DNA from: Candidatus Hodarchaeota archaeon
GTDB lineage: Archaea > Asgardarchaeota > Heimdallarchaeia > Hodarchaeales > Hodarchaeaceae
Assembly: GCA_016840305.1 (NCBI GenBank)
Contig: JAEOSP010000044.1
Coordinates: 1-10,383, forward strand
DNA length: 10,383 nt
Direction of reading: 5' to 3'
Part shown: positions 1 to 6,090 of the stretch, piece by piece
Layout: the number at the start of each line of letters is the position of its first letter
How positions within the stretch are numbered: position 1 is the first letter of the stretch
The notes under the pieces: model-generated
Databases searched by the model: none
What the model was told of the DNA's origin: nothing
Seen by the model: only the letters and a program-made list of their open reading frames with translations
Program-made: the position numbers and the translations under genes

Positions 1-142
1 ATAAATATTCTGCAACAAATCCCAAACCACCCAAATTCTGAATAAATTCCTTACTGTCAAATGAAACCGATTCTAAAGTTACTAATTGGGATGTTAAATC
101 AATGATGGCTATATTAAGCTGATTGCTGAATTCCATATGCAT
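1..142 (-). CDS. Aldehyde:ferredoxin oxidoreductase family protein, N-terminal fragment
   Basis: The reverse strand is open from an ATG at 142 (a second in-frame ATG is at 136) to the window edge, giving 47 codons. The translation has the layout of the AOR N-terminal domain: a short strand NIAIIDLTSQ (residues 9-18), a strand around LVTLESVSF (20-28), then a helix leading into NLGGLGFVAEYL. That last stretch aligns without gaps to the family's I-GGRGLGA-K-YL segment, which helps bind the tungsto- or molybdopterin cofactor. Here the Arg of GGRG is Leu, and GLGA has become GFVA, so this is a divergent member. Known AOR enzymes oxidise aldehydes to acids in the cytoplasm with ferredoxin as acceptor; the substrate of this one cannot be told. 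AAGG lies 4 bases before the first ATG and 10 before the second. The gene diverges from the unknown gene to its right. The family call rests on about 45 residues. Confidence 0.68.
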   Translation of the reverse strand, partial: MHMEFSNQLNIAIIDLTSQLVTLESVSFDSKEFIQNLGGLGFVAEYL

Positions 143-298
143 TAACCTTGTTTTCTCTGAAGCTCTTAATTTAAAAAGATATTTTTCTCTTGATCTAGCC
201 TTTTTAAATCATTTTGCTATTCTGGATGAAATCACCTTACATTTATTCTGGAAAAAGAAAAAAGCTTCTTGAGCTGTGTATTGAATAAGGGATCAGGT
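143..298. promoter_or_regulatory. Divergent intergenic region with AT-rich promoter candidates
   Basis: This gap separates the leftward AOR-type gene from the rightward unknown gene, so it should hold promoters for both. Two archaeal TATA-like stretches are visible. TTTAAAAAGATAT, at about 170-182, faces right. CTTTTTAAATC, at about 199-209, reads GATTTAAAAAG on the reverse strand and would place a leftward transcription start some 30 bases before the AOR start codon. AT-rich DNA makes such boxes common by chance, so only the existence of a divergent control region is well supported. Confidence 0.35.
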
Positions 299-718
299 AT
301 GGTAGAGCATGAAATTCCTTTTAATATTGGCTACAAATTTGGAGAAATGACTCGACAAGTCGAAATCAGTATCGAATTCGTGAAAAATTCATCGAAACGT
401 AGACCAATTCTAAAAGTAGCTCAAATATATGAAAGTTTGAAGTATGTATACCAAGAACTGGAATTAATGAATATGCCCCGTGAAATTCTTCAGGAAATTG
501 AGGAATATTTAGACTGGATAAGTGGAGGAAAATTTTCAGAAGAAAAATTAACGACTGATGAAAAATCTGATGAAATGTTACTCGGTAGGATAAAAAAATC
601 ACTGATGAAATTAAATCAGAATTTAAATCGTGATATGAAAATTGATGAAATGAAATCCCTCCTTCGTAAACTCCAACTTTGGCGTGATCGTGTTAGTAAT
701 GCGTTTTCACGGATGTAA
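299..718 (+). CDS. Small helical protein of unknown function
   Basis: I do not recognise this 139-residue protein. It is charged, has no signal peptide or membrane segment, and is predicted by eye to be mostly helical. A helix-rich block runs from ILKVAQIYESLKYVYQEL through REILQEIEEYLDWISG. It is followed by a Lys/Glu/Asp-rich linker and two more amphipathic helices, ending LLRKLQLWRDRVSNAF. This pattern would suit a coiled-coil or protein-binding role, but nothing shows a function. I chose the ATG at 299 because AAGGGAT sits about 5 bases before it. In-frame TTG codons at 269 and 281 would add up to ten residues and cannot be excluded. The gene lies only 38 bases ahead of the acyltransferase on the same strand, so the two may be co-transcribed. 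Confidence 0.7.
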   Translation: MVEHEIPFNIGYKFGEMTRQVEISIEFVKNSSKRRPILKVAQIYESLKYVYQELELMNMPREILQEIEEYLDWISGGKFSEEKLTTDEKSDEMLLGRIKKSLMKLNQNLNRDMKIDEMKSLLRKLQLWRDRVSNAFSRM

Positions 719-756
719 ATAGTATTTCTTTCTTAAAAGACTAAAAGGTTGGTCAG

Positions 757-1650
757 TTGCCTCTTATCCCTCCAAAAAAAACTCCAAACGATTGGTCATT
801 TCCTCACAGGGTATTTTATCAACTAGTTAAGCTAATCCTGCCTCGTGTGATTCGGAGATATTTTCGATTTGAAGTAAATAATATTGATTACATCCGAAAG
901 CTTCCAGAAGGGATTCCAGTTATTTACTCCTTTAACCATAGATCCCATTTAGATACTTTTTTTGCTGCCAGCGCTATAGTTTATCCCTTTGGAAATCGAA
1001 CAGCAGCTGGATTAATGACGAGTGGAAAAGCCATGGAACAAAAGTTCTTCAGCCTCCTTAAATATGTGGCAGCATATCCTGTTTATTCTAAGAATTCAGT
1101 ACCAGCTCTCAAGTATACACATAGATTGTTAAAAGAAAATTTAGCAGTAATTATTGCTCCACAAGGAAGAAGAATTCCGAATAATCCAGTGGAAGCCTAT
1201 CATAATTTACTCCGTGACACTAAATCAGGTGTTGGACGAGTTATACTGAAATTTAACGGAAAAATTCCTGTAGTACCAATCTACATCCATGGTTCACAAG
1301 AAGCATTGGATCTAGGAACAATCATTCCTAAGATGAAATCCTACATTTCCATATCTATTTGTAAACCAATTCTGCTTACAAAATACCAGCGGGAACAAGG
1401 ATGGAGTGACTCTGATGAAGATTTTTATCCTACAGCACATAAAATAAGTCTAGAAATAATGAAATCAATTAAAAAACAAATGTTATATCAAGAACGATTT
1501 CTTTTTCAAATCATATCTCATTTGTTGAACACTCCCCTTGAAGATTTACATATCTCCCCTGACACTCATTTACAAACTTATAAACTAATTTCAAAATTAT
1601 CCCAGTATTCTCCAAATGATTTAGAGAAAGTTATTAGGAAAAAAGTATAG
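757..1650 (+). CDS. PlsC-type 1-acyl-glycerophosphate acyltransferase-like protein
   Basis: This 297-residue protein has the four blocks of the PlsC/LPLAT glycerolipid acyltransferase family in the right order. Motif I is NHRSHLD at 60-66, with the catalytic HX4D pair His61 and Asp66. Motif II lies around AAYPVYSKNS (105-114). Motif III is APQGRR at 134-139, and motif IV is VPIYIHG at 173-179. Family members move an acyl chain from acyl-CoA or acyl-ACP to a glycerophospholipid at the membrane face. Motif III is unusual: the usual FPEGTR glutamate, which contacts the phosphate, is Gln136. About 60 further residues at the C-terminus form a helical tail beyond the domain. There is no clear transmembrane segment, though residues 17-35 could be an amphipathic anchor. 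The TTG start is preceded by AAGGTTGG. The next gene is a methyltransferase 52 bases downstream on the same strand. The fold is well supported, the substrate is not. Confidence 0.85.
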   Translation: MPLIPPKKTPNDWSFPHRVFYQLVKLILPRVIRRYFRFEVNNIDYIRKLPEGIPVIYSFNHRSHLDTFFAASAIVYPFGNRTAAGLMTSGKAMEQKFFSLLKYVAAYPVYSKNSVPALKYTHRLLKENLAVIIAPQGRRIPNNPVEAYHNLLRDTKSGVGRVILKFNGKIPVVPIYIHGSQEALDLGTIIPKMKSYISISICKPILLTKYQREQGWSDSDEDFYPTAHKISLEIMKSIKKQMLYQERFLFQIISHLLNTPLEDLHISPDTHLQTYKLISKLSQYSPNDLEKVIRKKV

Positions 1651-1702
1651 AACATTAGATTACCAAGAGTTAAGTCTTCTAACTTAAAATGAATGATGAA
1701 TT

Positions 1703-2323
1703 ATGGCACCTAGAAATCATAAAAGACTCAAAAAACTCGTGGGTAATTCAAATGATGCAAAGATTTGGTTTGCTGGCGAAGGCCAGCACTTTATGGAGCA
1801 GCTGGGTGTTACACAAGGGTTTCAAATCTTAGATTTTGGCTGTCGAATTGGTAATTTTGTAATTCCCGCAGCAGAGGTGGTTGGTGTAGGGGGGATGGTG
1901 TATGCATTAGACAAAGATCAAGCATCACTGGATGAATTACTAAGGAACCTGAAACACTTAGAATTAGATCCTCTTGTTACACCTATTAAAACCGAGGGGG
2001 AACTTCAGATTCCATTAGAGACTGCTCTTCTAGATTTGGTTTTTTTACTTGATGTCGTCCATATTATTGTCAAAAACAATTCTTTGGAAGCTCTATATGA
2101 GTTATTAGGGGAAGTATTTCGTGTTCTCAAAGACGATGGGCACTTAGTATTATCACTAACGCATATCCATGAGCTGGATTATTCTCGAACGGAACTTATT
2201 GGAGTCATTGAGACACGATTCAAGTTCATAAAGCAGCTTTCCAGTCAAATAATGCACTGGGACTGGTTACGGGAGGAAAATGTAATTCTCTATGAAAAAA
2301 AGTACAAAATTACATCAGGTTAA
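1703..2323 (+). CDS. Class I SAM-dependent methyltransferase
   Basis: This 206-residue protein has a Rossmann-type methyltransferase core. Motif I is ILDFGCRIGN at 42-51, a variant of the LDxGxGxG loop that binds S-adenosylmethionine. The acidic residue after strand 2 is Asp70 in VYALDKD. The strand-4 region reads LDLVFLLDVVH (110-120), and the post-motif block VLKDDGHLVL (141-150) is typical of UbiE/Methyltransf_11-like enzymes. Motif I has Arg48 where the middle Gly is usual, a modest departure. The substrate cannot be told: members methylate small molecules, lipids, proteins or RNA. The ATG start has GATGA about 3 bases before it. The gene follows the PlsC-like gene on the same strand after 52 bases, so a shared transcript and a link to lipid or quinone chemistry are possible but are inference only. 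Confidence 0.85.
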   Translation: MAPRNHKRLKKLVGNSNDAKIWFAGEGQHFMEQLGVTQGFQILDFGCRIGNFVIPAAEVVGVGGMVYALDKDQASLDELLRNLKHLELDPLVTPIKTEGELQIPLETALLDLVFLLDVVHIIVKNNSLEALYELLGEVFRVLKDDGHLVLSLTHIHELDYSRTELIGVIETRFKFIKQLSSQIMHWDWLREENVILYEKKYKITSG

Positions 2324-2385
2324 CGCAAGACAATTAGCGAGATGATCATAACCAATGTCACAATGAGAAACGCAGATTAGTGTTA

Positions 2386-2421
2386 GATGGTTTAGAGCTC
2401 GATTATACCTGGAAAACCATC
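2386..2421. repeat. Short inverted repeat after the methyltransferase gene
   Basis: GATGGTTT at 2386-2393 is matched exactly by AAACCATC at 2414-2421, with a 20-base loop. It lies 62 bases past the methyltransferase stop codon and could fold in the 3' end of that transcript. No run of T follows immediately, although TTTT occurs at 2425-2428 and TCTTTTT at 2435-2441, so a weak transcription end is conceivable. Confidence 0.35.
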
Positions 2422-2464
2422 CAATTTTCAATCATCTTTTTGAAATATACTTAAAATTAAAAAT

Positions 2465-2500
2465 AATTATGAATCTATTATTATTATTAGATTCATAATT
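2465..2500. repeat. Perfect 13-bp palindrome with a 10-base TTA-repeat loop
   Basis: AATTATGAATCTA at 2465-2477 is repeated exactly in inverse as TAGATTCATAATT at 2488-2500. The loop is TTATTATTAT. It lies 142 bases past the methyltransferase and 142 bases before vapB, just after an AT-rich TATA-like tract (TATACTTAAAAT, 2445-2456). It directly precedes a GGGTGAT ribosome-site sequence at 2503-2509. It could be an operator, for example for the VapB/VapC complex, which in known systems represses its own promoter through palindromes. It could also be an RNA hairpin or a terminator for the upstream operon. The structure is certain, the role is not. Confidence 0.6.
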
Positions 2501-2518
2501 CTGGGTGATTTACATGAT

Positions 2519-2611
2519 ATGAACAAGAAGGAGTCTATCTTTTTCTGTCACGAATCTCTTTTTAGAATAATGGAAGGACACTATATGGAATCAATACACA
2601 TAAATACATGA
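2519..2611 (+). CDS. Possible 30-residue micro-ORF upstream of vapBC
   Basis: An ATG at 2519 opens 30 codons (MNKKESIFFCHESLFRIMEG, then 10 more), ending at TGA 2609-2611. GGGTGAT, close to the archaeal Shine-Dalgarno consensus, ends 9 bases before the ATG. It sits right after the 13-bp palindrome and ends 30 bases before vapB on the same strand. The peptide has no recognisable domain. It could be a leader peptide, a small independent protein, or chance. The good ribosome site is the only argument for it. Confidence 0.25.
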   Translation: MNKKESIFFCHESLFRIMEGHYMESIHINT

Positions 2612-2641
2612 TTCACTTCTTAAATTCTTGAGGCTTGAAAT

Positions 2642-2866
2642 TTGGCTCATAAAACTATTACTATCTCCGAAGAAGCGTATAACTTATTAAAGGATAATAA
2701 GAGGGAAAATGAATCATTTACAGAAGTTATCAAAAGGATTCTAACTACAAAAAGGAAAAAAGAAGATTTGTTGGAATGGCTATCAAGTAAAGAGGATTTA
2801 TTAGAATTAGCTGACTCTATTGAGACAATATATGACGAAAGGAGCAAGATAGATCTTAGATCGTAG
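2642..2866 (+). CDS. vapB: VapB-type antitoxin (DUF217/UPF0330-like)
   Basis: This 74-residue protein begins with a short strand, HKTITIS (3-9), then helix EEAYNLLKDNK and SFTEVIKRIL (25-34). That is the beta-helix-helix pattern of the small DUF217-type archaeal VapB antitoxins, related to ribbon-helix-helix DNA binders. The C-terminal half is charged and contains EDLLE twice (41-45 and 51-55); this part would be expected to wrap around and inhibit the toxin. The start is TTG, chosen because GAGG at 2630-2633 lies 8 bases before it and because family members begin two or three residues before the KTITIS strand. The PIN-domain toxin starts 15 bases downstream, the usual antitoxin-first order. 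In known pairs VapB neutralises VapC and the complex represses the operon. Confidence 0.85.
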   Translation: MAHKTITISEEAYNLLKDNKRENESFTEVIKRILTTKRKKEDLLEWLSSKEDLLELADSIETIYDERSKIDLRS

Positions 2867-2881
2867 AGAAGTGGAATTACT

Positions 2882-3274
2882 TTGATTTTAGATACTGACT
2901 TTCTCATTAAAATTCTCAGAAACGATCCACAAACTATGAACAATTTAAAGGAATTACTTAAGAATCCCAATGAATTATTTATTACTCATGTGACTCTTTG
3001 GGAGTTATATCAAGGTGTATATAAATCCTCTCGAGTTGAATACAATCTCAAGCAAACAGAAGAACTAATACAATTTTTTACTATAATCCCATTTACGCAA
3101 GCAATTGCCAAGAGATTTGGTTTTCTTTTAGGTGTTCTTAAAAAGAAAGGAACTCCAATAGGTGTCATGGATACACTAATAGCTAGTGTGGCACTGGAGA
3201 ACGATCTTCCTTTAGTAACGTACAATAGATCTCACTTCGAAAAAACTGGGATTAAAATACTTGGATTGTCGTAA
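2882..3274 (+). CDS. vapC: VapC-type PIN-domain ribonuclease toxin
   Basis: This 130-residue protein matches a complete PIN domain. The first acidic site is LDTD at 3-6 (Asp4, Asp6). The second is Glu41 in THVTLWELYQG, and the third is Asp97 in IGVMDTLIASVA. The last block, LVTYNRSHFEKTGIKIL (111-127), has the common T-x-N-x-x-HF form. The three core carboxylates that hold Mg2+ or Mn2+ are therefore intact, and the toxin should be active. Known VapC enzymes cut tRNA or rRNA at a specific site when freed from VapB; the target here is unknown. Translation starts at TTG with AGTGGA about 6 bases upstream. The gene follows vapB by 15 bases, so the two should be translated from one message. It converges on the alpha/beta-hydrolase gene. 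Confidence 0.9.
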   Translation: MILDTDFLIKILRNDPQTMNNLKELLKNPNELFITHVTLWELYQGVYKSSRVEYNLKQTEELIQFFTIIPFTQAIAKRFGFLLGVLKKKGTPIGVMDTLIASVALENDLPLVTYNRSHFEKTGIKILGLS

Positions 3275-3392
3275 AATCATGGTTTGAAGACATTTTCAAT
3301 TTGGGGATTCTAGGTTACAATTCTGTTATTGAGGAAAATCAACATATGAATTAGATGCTAAAAGAAGGTTATTATTCTGGATTAAATTCAGT

Positions 3393-4289
3393 TCAGGCTT
3401 TTAAAAAATCCAGGATATCATTTTGGACCTGCTTCCAGTTATTTCTATGTAAATCATGGCCATAGTCTTTGTACGTGATTAATTTTGAATTAGAAATACC
3501 ATTAGCTGTTTCCCGAACATCTTCAATCGAATACCCAATATCCAATTCCCCACTAATAATTAATGTAGGAGCTATAATTTCACCTAACCTATCCTTGAAG
3601 TTCATCTCTATATCGCCTTGAATTTCGTTCTTGAAATCAGTTGGATAGTCCACATGGCCGATTATCAGGTATCCCATTATACGTGCTATGACCTTGATGA
3701 CCCTCCTCCTCCATCCATCCTCATACATCATATTTATTAGTTCTGCGAAAGCCTTCCCATATTTTCCTTGCATGTAATATTTTACACATCTTCGTTCAAT
3801 CTCTACACCTTCCTTACTTAAACGATATGCGGCAGAGAGTATCACTAATTTTTTTACCGCATCGGGGTGATCTGCAGCTAAGTAGTGAGCCAGTTGTCCT
3901 CCTGTAGAAAGTCCTATTACATTCACGGGTCCTTTAAACTCTCTTCTAATCGCTTTGGCGTAATCTTCCGCCATTTTATCAAATGAGTATCCCTCAGGTG
4001 AGTTGGGTTTTCGTCCAATTAGACAGAAGGTAAAATTCTCCAAAAAAGGCTTGCTTGTTCTTGAAAATTCTCTTAGCATAAAGCCTGACGGTGGTACATT
4101 TTTCAGAGATATTCCATCAATGAACACTATGATGTTTTGTTTTGTTCCAATGTGTGCATAAGGAAGTCCATCCTCAAGATATCCCGTCTCAACGTCATAT
4201 TTTTCTTTTATATGTTTATTTTTGTCTTTTACCATTCTATATAACCACCATATGCCATAGTTTAAAGTAAAATTGCTTTTATAATGCAT
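3393..4289 (-). CDS. Alpha/beta-hydrolase fold protein
   Basis: This 298-residue protein has a full alpha/beta-hydrolase layout. The nucleophile elbow is GLSTGG (126-131) with Ser128. The acid is probably Asp250 in IISGELD, and the base is His278 in YGHDLH, so the Ser-Asp-His triad looks complete. The first strand, NIIVFIDGIS, leads into the oxyanion region. A cap of helices fills residues 160-235. Such proteins are esterases, lipases, peptidases or C-C hydrolases; the substrate cannot be told. No signal peptide is evident, so it is probably cytoplasmic. Two starts are possible. The ATG at 4289 lies 16 bases after the flavodoxin stop. The ATG at 4235 (Met19) has GGTGG 9 bases upstream, and the conserved fold begins after it. 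A 45-codon fragment of a close paralogue lies on the other side of the flavodoxin gene. Confidence 0.88.
   Translation of the reverse strand: MHYKSNFTLNYGIWWLYRMVKDKNKHIKEKYDVETGYLEDGLPYAHIGTKQNIIVFIDGISLKNVPPSGFMLREFSRTSKPFLENFTFCLIGRKPNSPEGYSFDKMAEDYAKAIRREFKGPVNVIGLSTGGQLAHYLAADHPDAVKKLVILSAAYRLSKEGVEIERRCVKYYMQGKYGKAFAELINMMYEDGWRRRVIKVIARIMGYLIIGHVDYPTDFKNEIQGDIEMNFKDRLGEIIAPTLIISGELDIGYSIEDVRETANGISNSKLITYKDYGHDLHRNNWKQVQNDILDFLKA
3479..3521. repeat. Direct repeat, copy 1 (inside intact hydrolase gene)
   Basis: This 43-base stretch of the hydrolase gene matches 4927-4969 at 39 positions. Within it, 23 consecutive bases (3499-3521) are identical. It encodes the reverse-strand residues around DVRETANGI and NSKLI. 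It marks the duplication that produced the remnant at 4838-4975. Confidence 0.85.
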
Positions 4290-4305
4290 ATCTCTGAGAC
4301 AGGTA

Positions 4306-4809
4306 TTAATTTCGATTATTGTTTGCTATTTTTTTTAGTTTACTTTTTTTCAGAGTAATATCCCTTGCCCATTTTTCAGCACGTTCTAGTTCGCCATCTT
4401 CGACAGGCCCTTTCATTCCCTGTACAATGAAACCTTCTGGATCTATTATCAGAGTTCCCCCTTTTTTTCTAACAGCTTTTTCAATTCTATATGCTGCCCA
4501 GCCAAAGAAGTTCTCTATGCGTCTTGCAAAGCCTTTTGATGATGTTCGTGTATCAAATGCAGCTACTTTGAGCTTCTGCAATTTATTTTTCGGGATTTTT
4601 TTGAAAAACTCCTCAATGGGTTTTGTGAACCTACCTCCATGAGTAGGTGAACCAATAACCAACAATTCAACTCCAGTTAATGGATTTACACCTGTATTAT
4701 CTGCTCTGACGACTTCAACGTCATTATCAGTTCCAAAACCTTTACCAATAGATTTGGCAATCTGTTCAGTATTACCATGAACTGTGTCGTACACTACTAA
4801 TATTTTCAT
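4306..4809 (-). CDS. Flavodoxin family protein
   Basis: This 167-residue protein is a flavodoxin-fold domain with little added. The phosphate loop for FMN is YDTVHGNTEQIAKSI (7-21), where HGNT stands for the usual TGNT. The second loop is IGSPTHGGR (52-60) and the third is AAFDTRTSSKG (84-93), both near the flavin ring in known structures. The chain ends in a Lys/Asn-rich tail of about 17 residues. It should bind FMN and carry one or two electrons in the cytoplasm; its partners are unknown. AAGG lies about 8 bases before the ATG. It sits in a leftward cluster between a hydrolase remnant and an intact hydrolase of the same family, and is probably co-transcribed with the hydrolase 16 bases downstream. 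Confidence 0.9.
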   Translation of the reverse strand: MKILVVYDTVHGNTEQIAKSIGKGFGTDNDVEVVRADNTGVNPLTGVELLVIGSPTHGGRFTKPIEEFFKKIPKNKLQKLKVAAFDTRTSSKGFARRIENFFGWAAYRIEKAVRKKGGTLIIDPEGFIVQGMKGPVEDGELERAEKWARDITLKKSKLKKIANNNRN

Positions 4810-4837
4810 TTTTTTAACCTTTCTTCATTAGTATTTT

Positions 4838-4975
4838 TCAGTTTGATTTTAAAAATTCTCTGATCTCGATTTGAATCTTTTTGCAATTCCTCATTACAAG
4901 ATCATGCCCAAATTTCTCATAAACAATTAATTTAGAGTTAGGAATTCCATTAGCTGTTTCCCGAACATCATTCAT
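4838..4975 (-). pseudogene. C-terminal remnant of a paralogous alpha/beta hydrolase
   Basis: The reverse strand reads 45 codons from ATG 4975 to TGA 4838: NDVRETANGIPNSKLIVYEK, then FGHDLVMRN, ending REFLKSN. This is collinear to the end with residues 257-298 of the hydrolase at 3393-4289 (EDVRETANGISNSKLITYKD, then YGHDLHRNN, ending LDFLKA). The His of the triad is kept, but the Ser and Asp parts are absent, so it cannot be an active hydrolase. A 23-base stretch is identical at DNA level in both copies. Its ATG overlaps the stop of the upstream fusion gene as ATGA, so it may still be translated by coupling, but the overlap may be an accident of the break. The flavodoxin starts 28 bases downstream. 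I read it as what is left of a duplicate whose front half was lost. Confidence 0.85.
4927..4969. repeat. Direct repeat, copy 2 (inside hydrolase remnant)
   Basis: This is the partner of 3479-3521, with 39 of 43 bases the same and 4947-4969 identical over 23 bases. Similarity falls away further downstream, where the proteins differ more (EKFGHDLVMRNCKK against KDYGHDLHRNNWKQ). Confidence 0.85.
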
Positions 4976-5967
4976 TTTAGAATGTAATCAACTGATTTTT
5001 TTAATATTAGATCAAAATCATCAGGAAAAAGGTGCCCTAATTCAGGATAGGAAAAAAATTGACATTCAACTCCCCTGTTAATTAAGATCTCACATAAAAG
5101 CTTGTTTTCCTTGTAAAAATTATCACGTTGACCTGCAATTATAGAACCCCTAAGAGAGTGTAAGGATTTAACGTTTTTAAAATTGTTGAAAAAGGCATTA
5201 GAATCCCCAATTGATGGAAACGCATAAATAAAACCGCTAGCTGGAATTAAATCAGATAATAATGCTGTTAATGACAGACGAGCGCCTTGAGATGCACCTG
5301 CTAAGATTATTTTTGATAAATCAATTTTAAATTTCTTTTTGAGAGAGAAGAACGATTGTTGTAATTCTAAAAGACCTTTTCTCTCATCATCCCAGCAAAA
5401 TTGATTATCTCCTGATAGTTGAGATGATTGCAGTAGACAAAGTATGATTTCATTTTGCTCTAAAACTTTATTCCAATAAACTTCAAATTCAGTGTTGTTA
5501 CCCCCTCTCCAATGAAGAACAAATAGGAGAGGATATTTTTTATTCTCATTGTAAGGTTTAGGAGTTCTAACTAATAATTTAGAATTACTATTTGTTTTTT
5601 CTTTGTTAAATCTTTCGTCTCCAAATTCTGCAATATTCAGTAATCTAGGATGTTTTCTTAACTCTTTGATATCTTGTTCACTTAATAGTAAATTTCGAGT
5701 CCACCATGCACCATCTTTTTTACCTTCTTCTAAAGCTTCTAAGGCTTTTTCATTCTCCCCGAGAAGAGTATAGAAACAAGCAATCCAGAAAGTTGTTTTT
5801 GATATACTTTCAGGGTATAGATATCTCGCATCCAAGGCAATTTTTAATCCTGCTTTGAAATTTTGACTGAAATAACACTTGAAAACCTTCTTTTGCAAAT
5901 CTTGAAATTCAATAGCACTTCGTTTGTACCTAGGATTTATCTGAATCTCTATCTGTATTGAAAACAC
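4972..5967 (-). CDS. TPR-like repeat plus alpha/beta-hydrolase (esterase) fusion
   Basis: This 331-residue protein has two parts. Residues about 22-115 look like tetratricopeptide helices (FKAGLKIALDARYLYP, then FWIACFYTLLGENEKALEAL), followed by a segment of the D-I-x-x-L-R-x-x-P form seen at the end of such repeats. Residues about 128-331 form an alpha/beta hydrolase of the phospholipase/carboxylesterase kind. It has a first strand YPLLFVLHWRGG, nucleophile elbow AGASQG (Ser226), probable acid Asp282 in AGQRDNF, and His312 in PELGHLF. The repeats probably bind a partner or place the enzyme; the ester substrate is unknown. No export signal is seen. The start is GTG, and the sequence GAGGTG includes this codon, so it cannot serve as its own ribosome site; a TATA-like box about 25 bases upstream suggests a leaderless message. 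The gene heads the leftward cluster and its stop overlaps the hydrolase remnant. Confidence 0.82.
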   Translation of the reverse strand: MFSIQIEIQINPRYKRSAIEFQDLQKKVFKCYFSQNFKAGLKIALDARYLYPESISKTTFWIACFYTLLGENEKALEALEEGKKDGAWWTRNLLLSEQDIKELRKHPRLLNIAEFGDERFNKEKTNSNSKLLVRTPKPYNENKKYPLLFVLHWRGGNNTEFEVYWNKVLEQNEIILCLLQSSQLSGDNQFCWDDERKGLLELQQSFFSLKKKFKIDLSKIILAGASQGARLSLTALLSDLIPASGFIYAFPSIGDSNAFFNNFKNVKSLHSLRGSIIAGQRDNFYKENKLLCEILINRGVECQFFSYPELGHLFPDDFDLILKKSVDYILK

Positions 5968-5987
5968 CTCAAGTAGTTATTTGTATG

Positions 5988-5995
5988 ATATTTAA
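5988..5995 (-). promoter_or_regulatory. TATA-like box for the TPR-hydrolase gene
   Basis: On the reverse strand TTAAATAT is centred about 25 bases before the GTG start at 5967. Archaeal transcription usually begins about that far past the TATA box, so the message would start at or within a base or two of the start codon. This agrees with the lack of a separate ribosome site. Confidence 0.4.
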
Positions 5996-6090
5996 GTGTT
6001 AAATTCCTTGTTTTTTAAAAATATGATCTCTGAACAAAAAATAAAAACTAATCGTTAAACCTAGGTCAATTTCGATTGTATAAAGACGAA

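Noticed and set aside
2324..2641. Possible tRNA or structured RNA in the 318-base gap
   Set aside because: Two stem-loops are present, but no T-loop (GTTCRA) or acceptor stem could be built around them, so no RNA gene is called.
2647..2970. 107-codon reverse frame across vapB and the start of vapC
   Set aside because: It is antisense to two recognised genes and rich in Ser/Leu, as expected from reading their Lys/Glu-rich codons backwards.
4319..4642. 107-codon forward frame inside the flavodoxin gene
   Set aside because: It lies wholly antisense to a clear flavodoxin with intact FMN-binding loops; its Phe/Ser-rich composition is that of a complementary-strand shadow.
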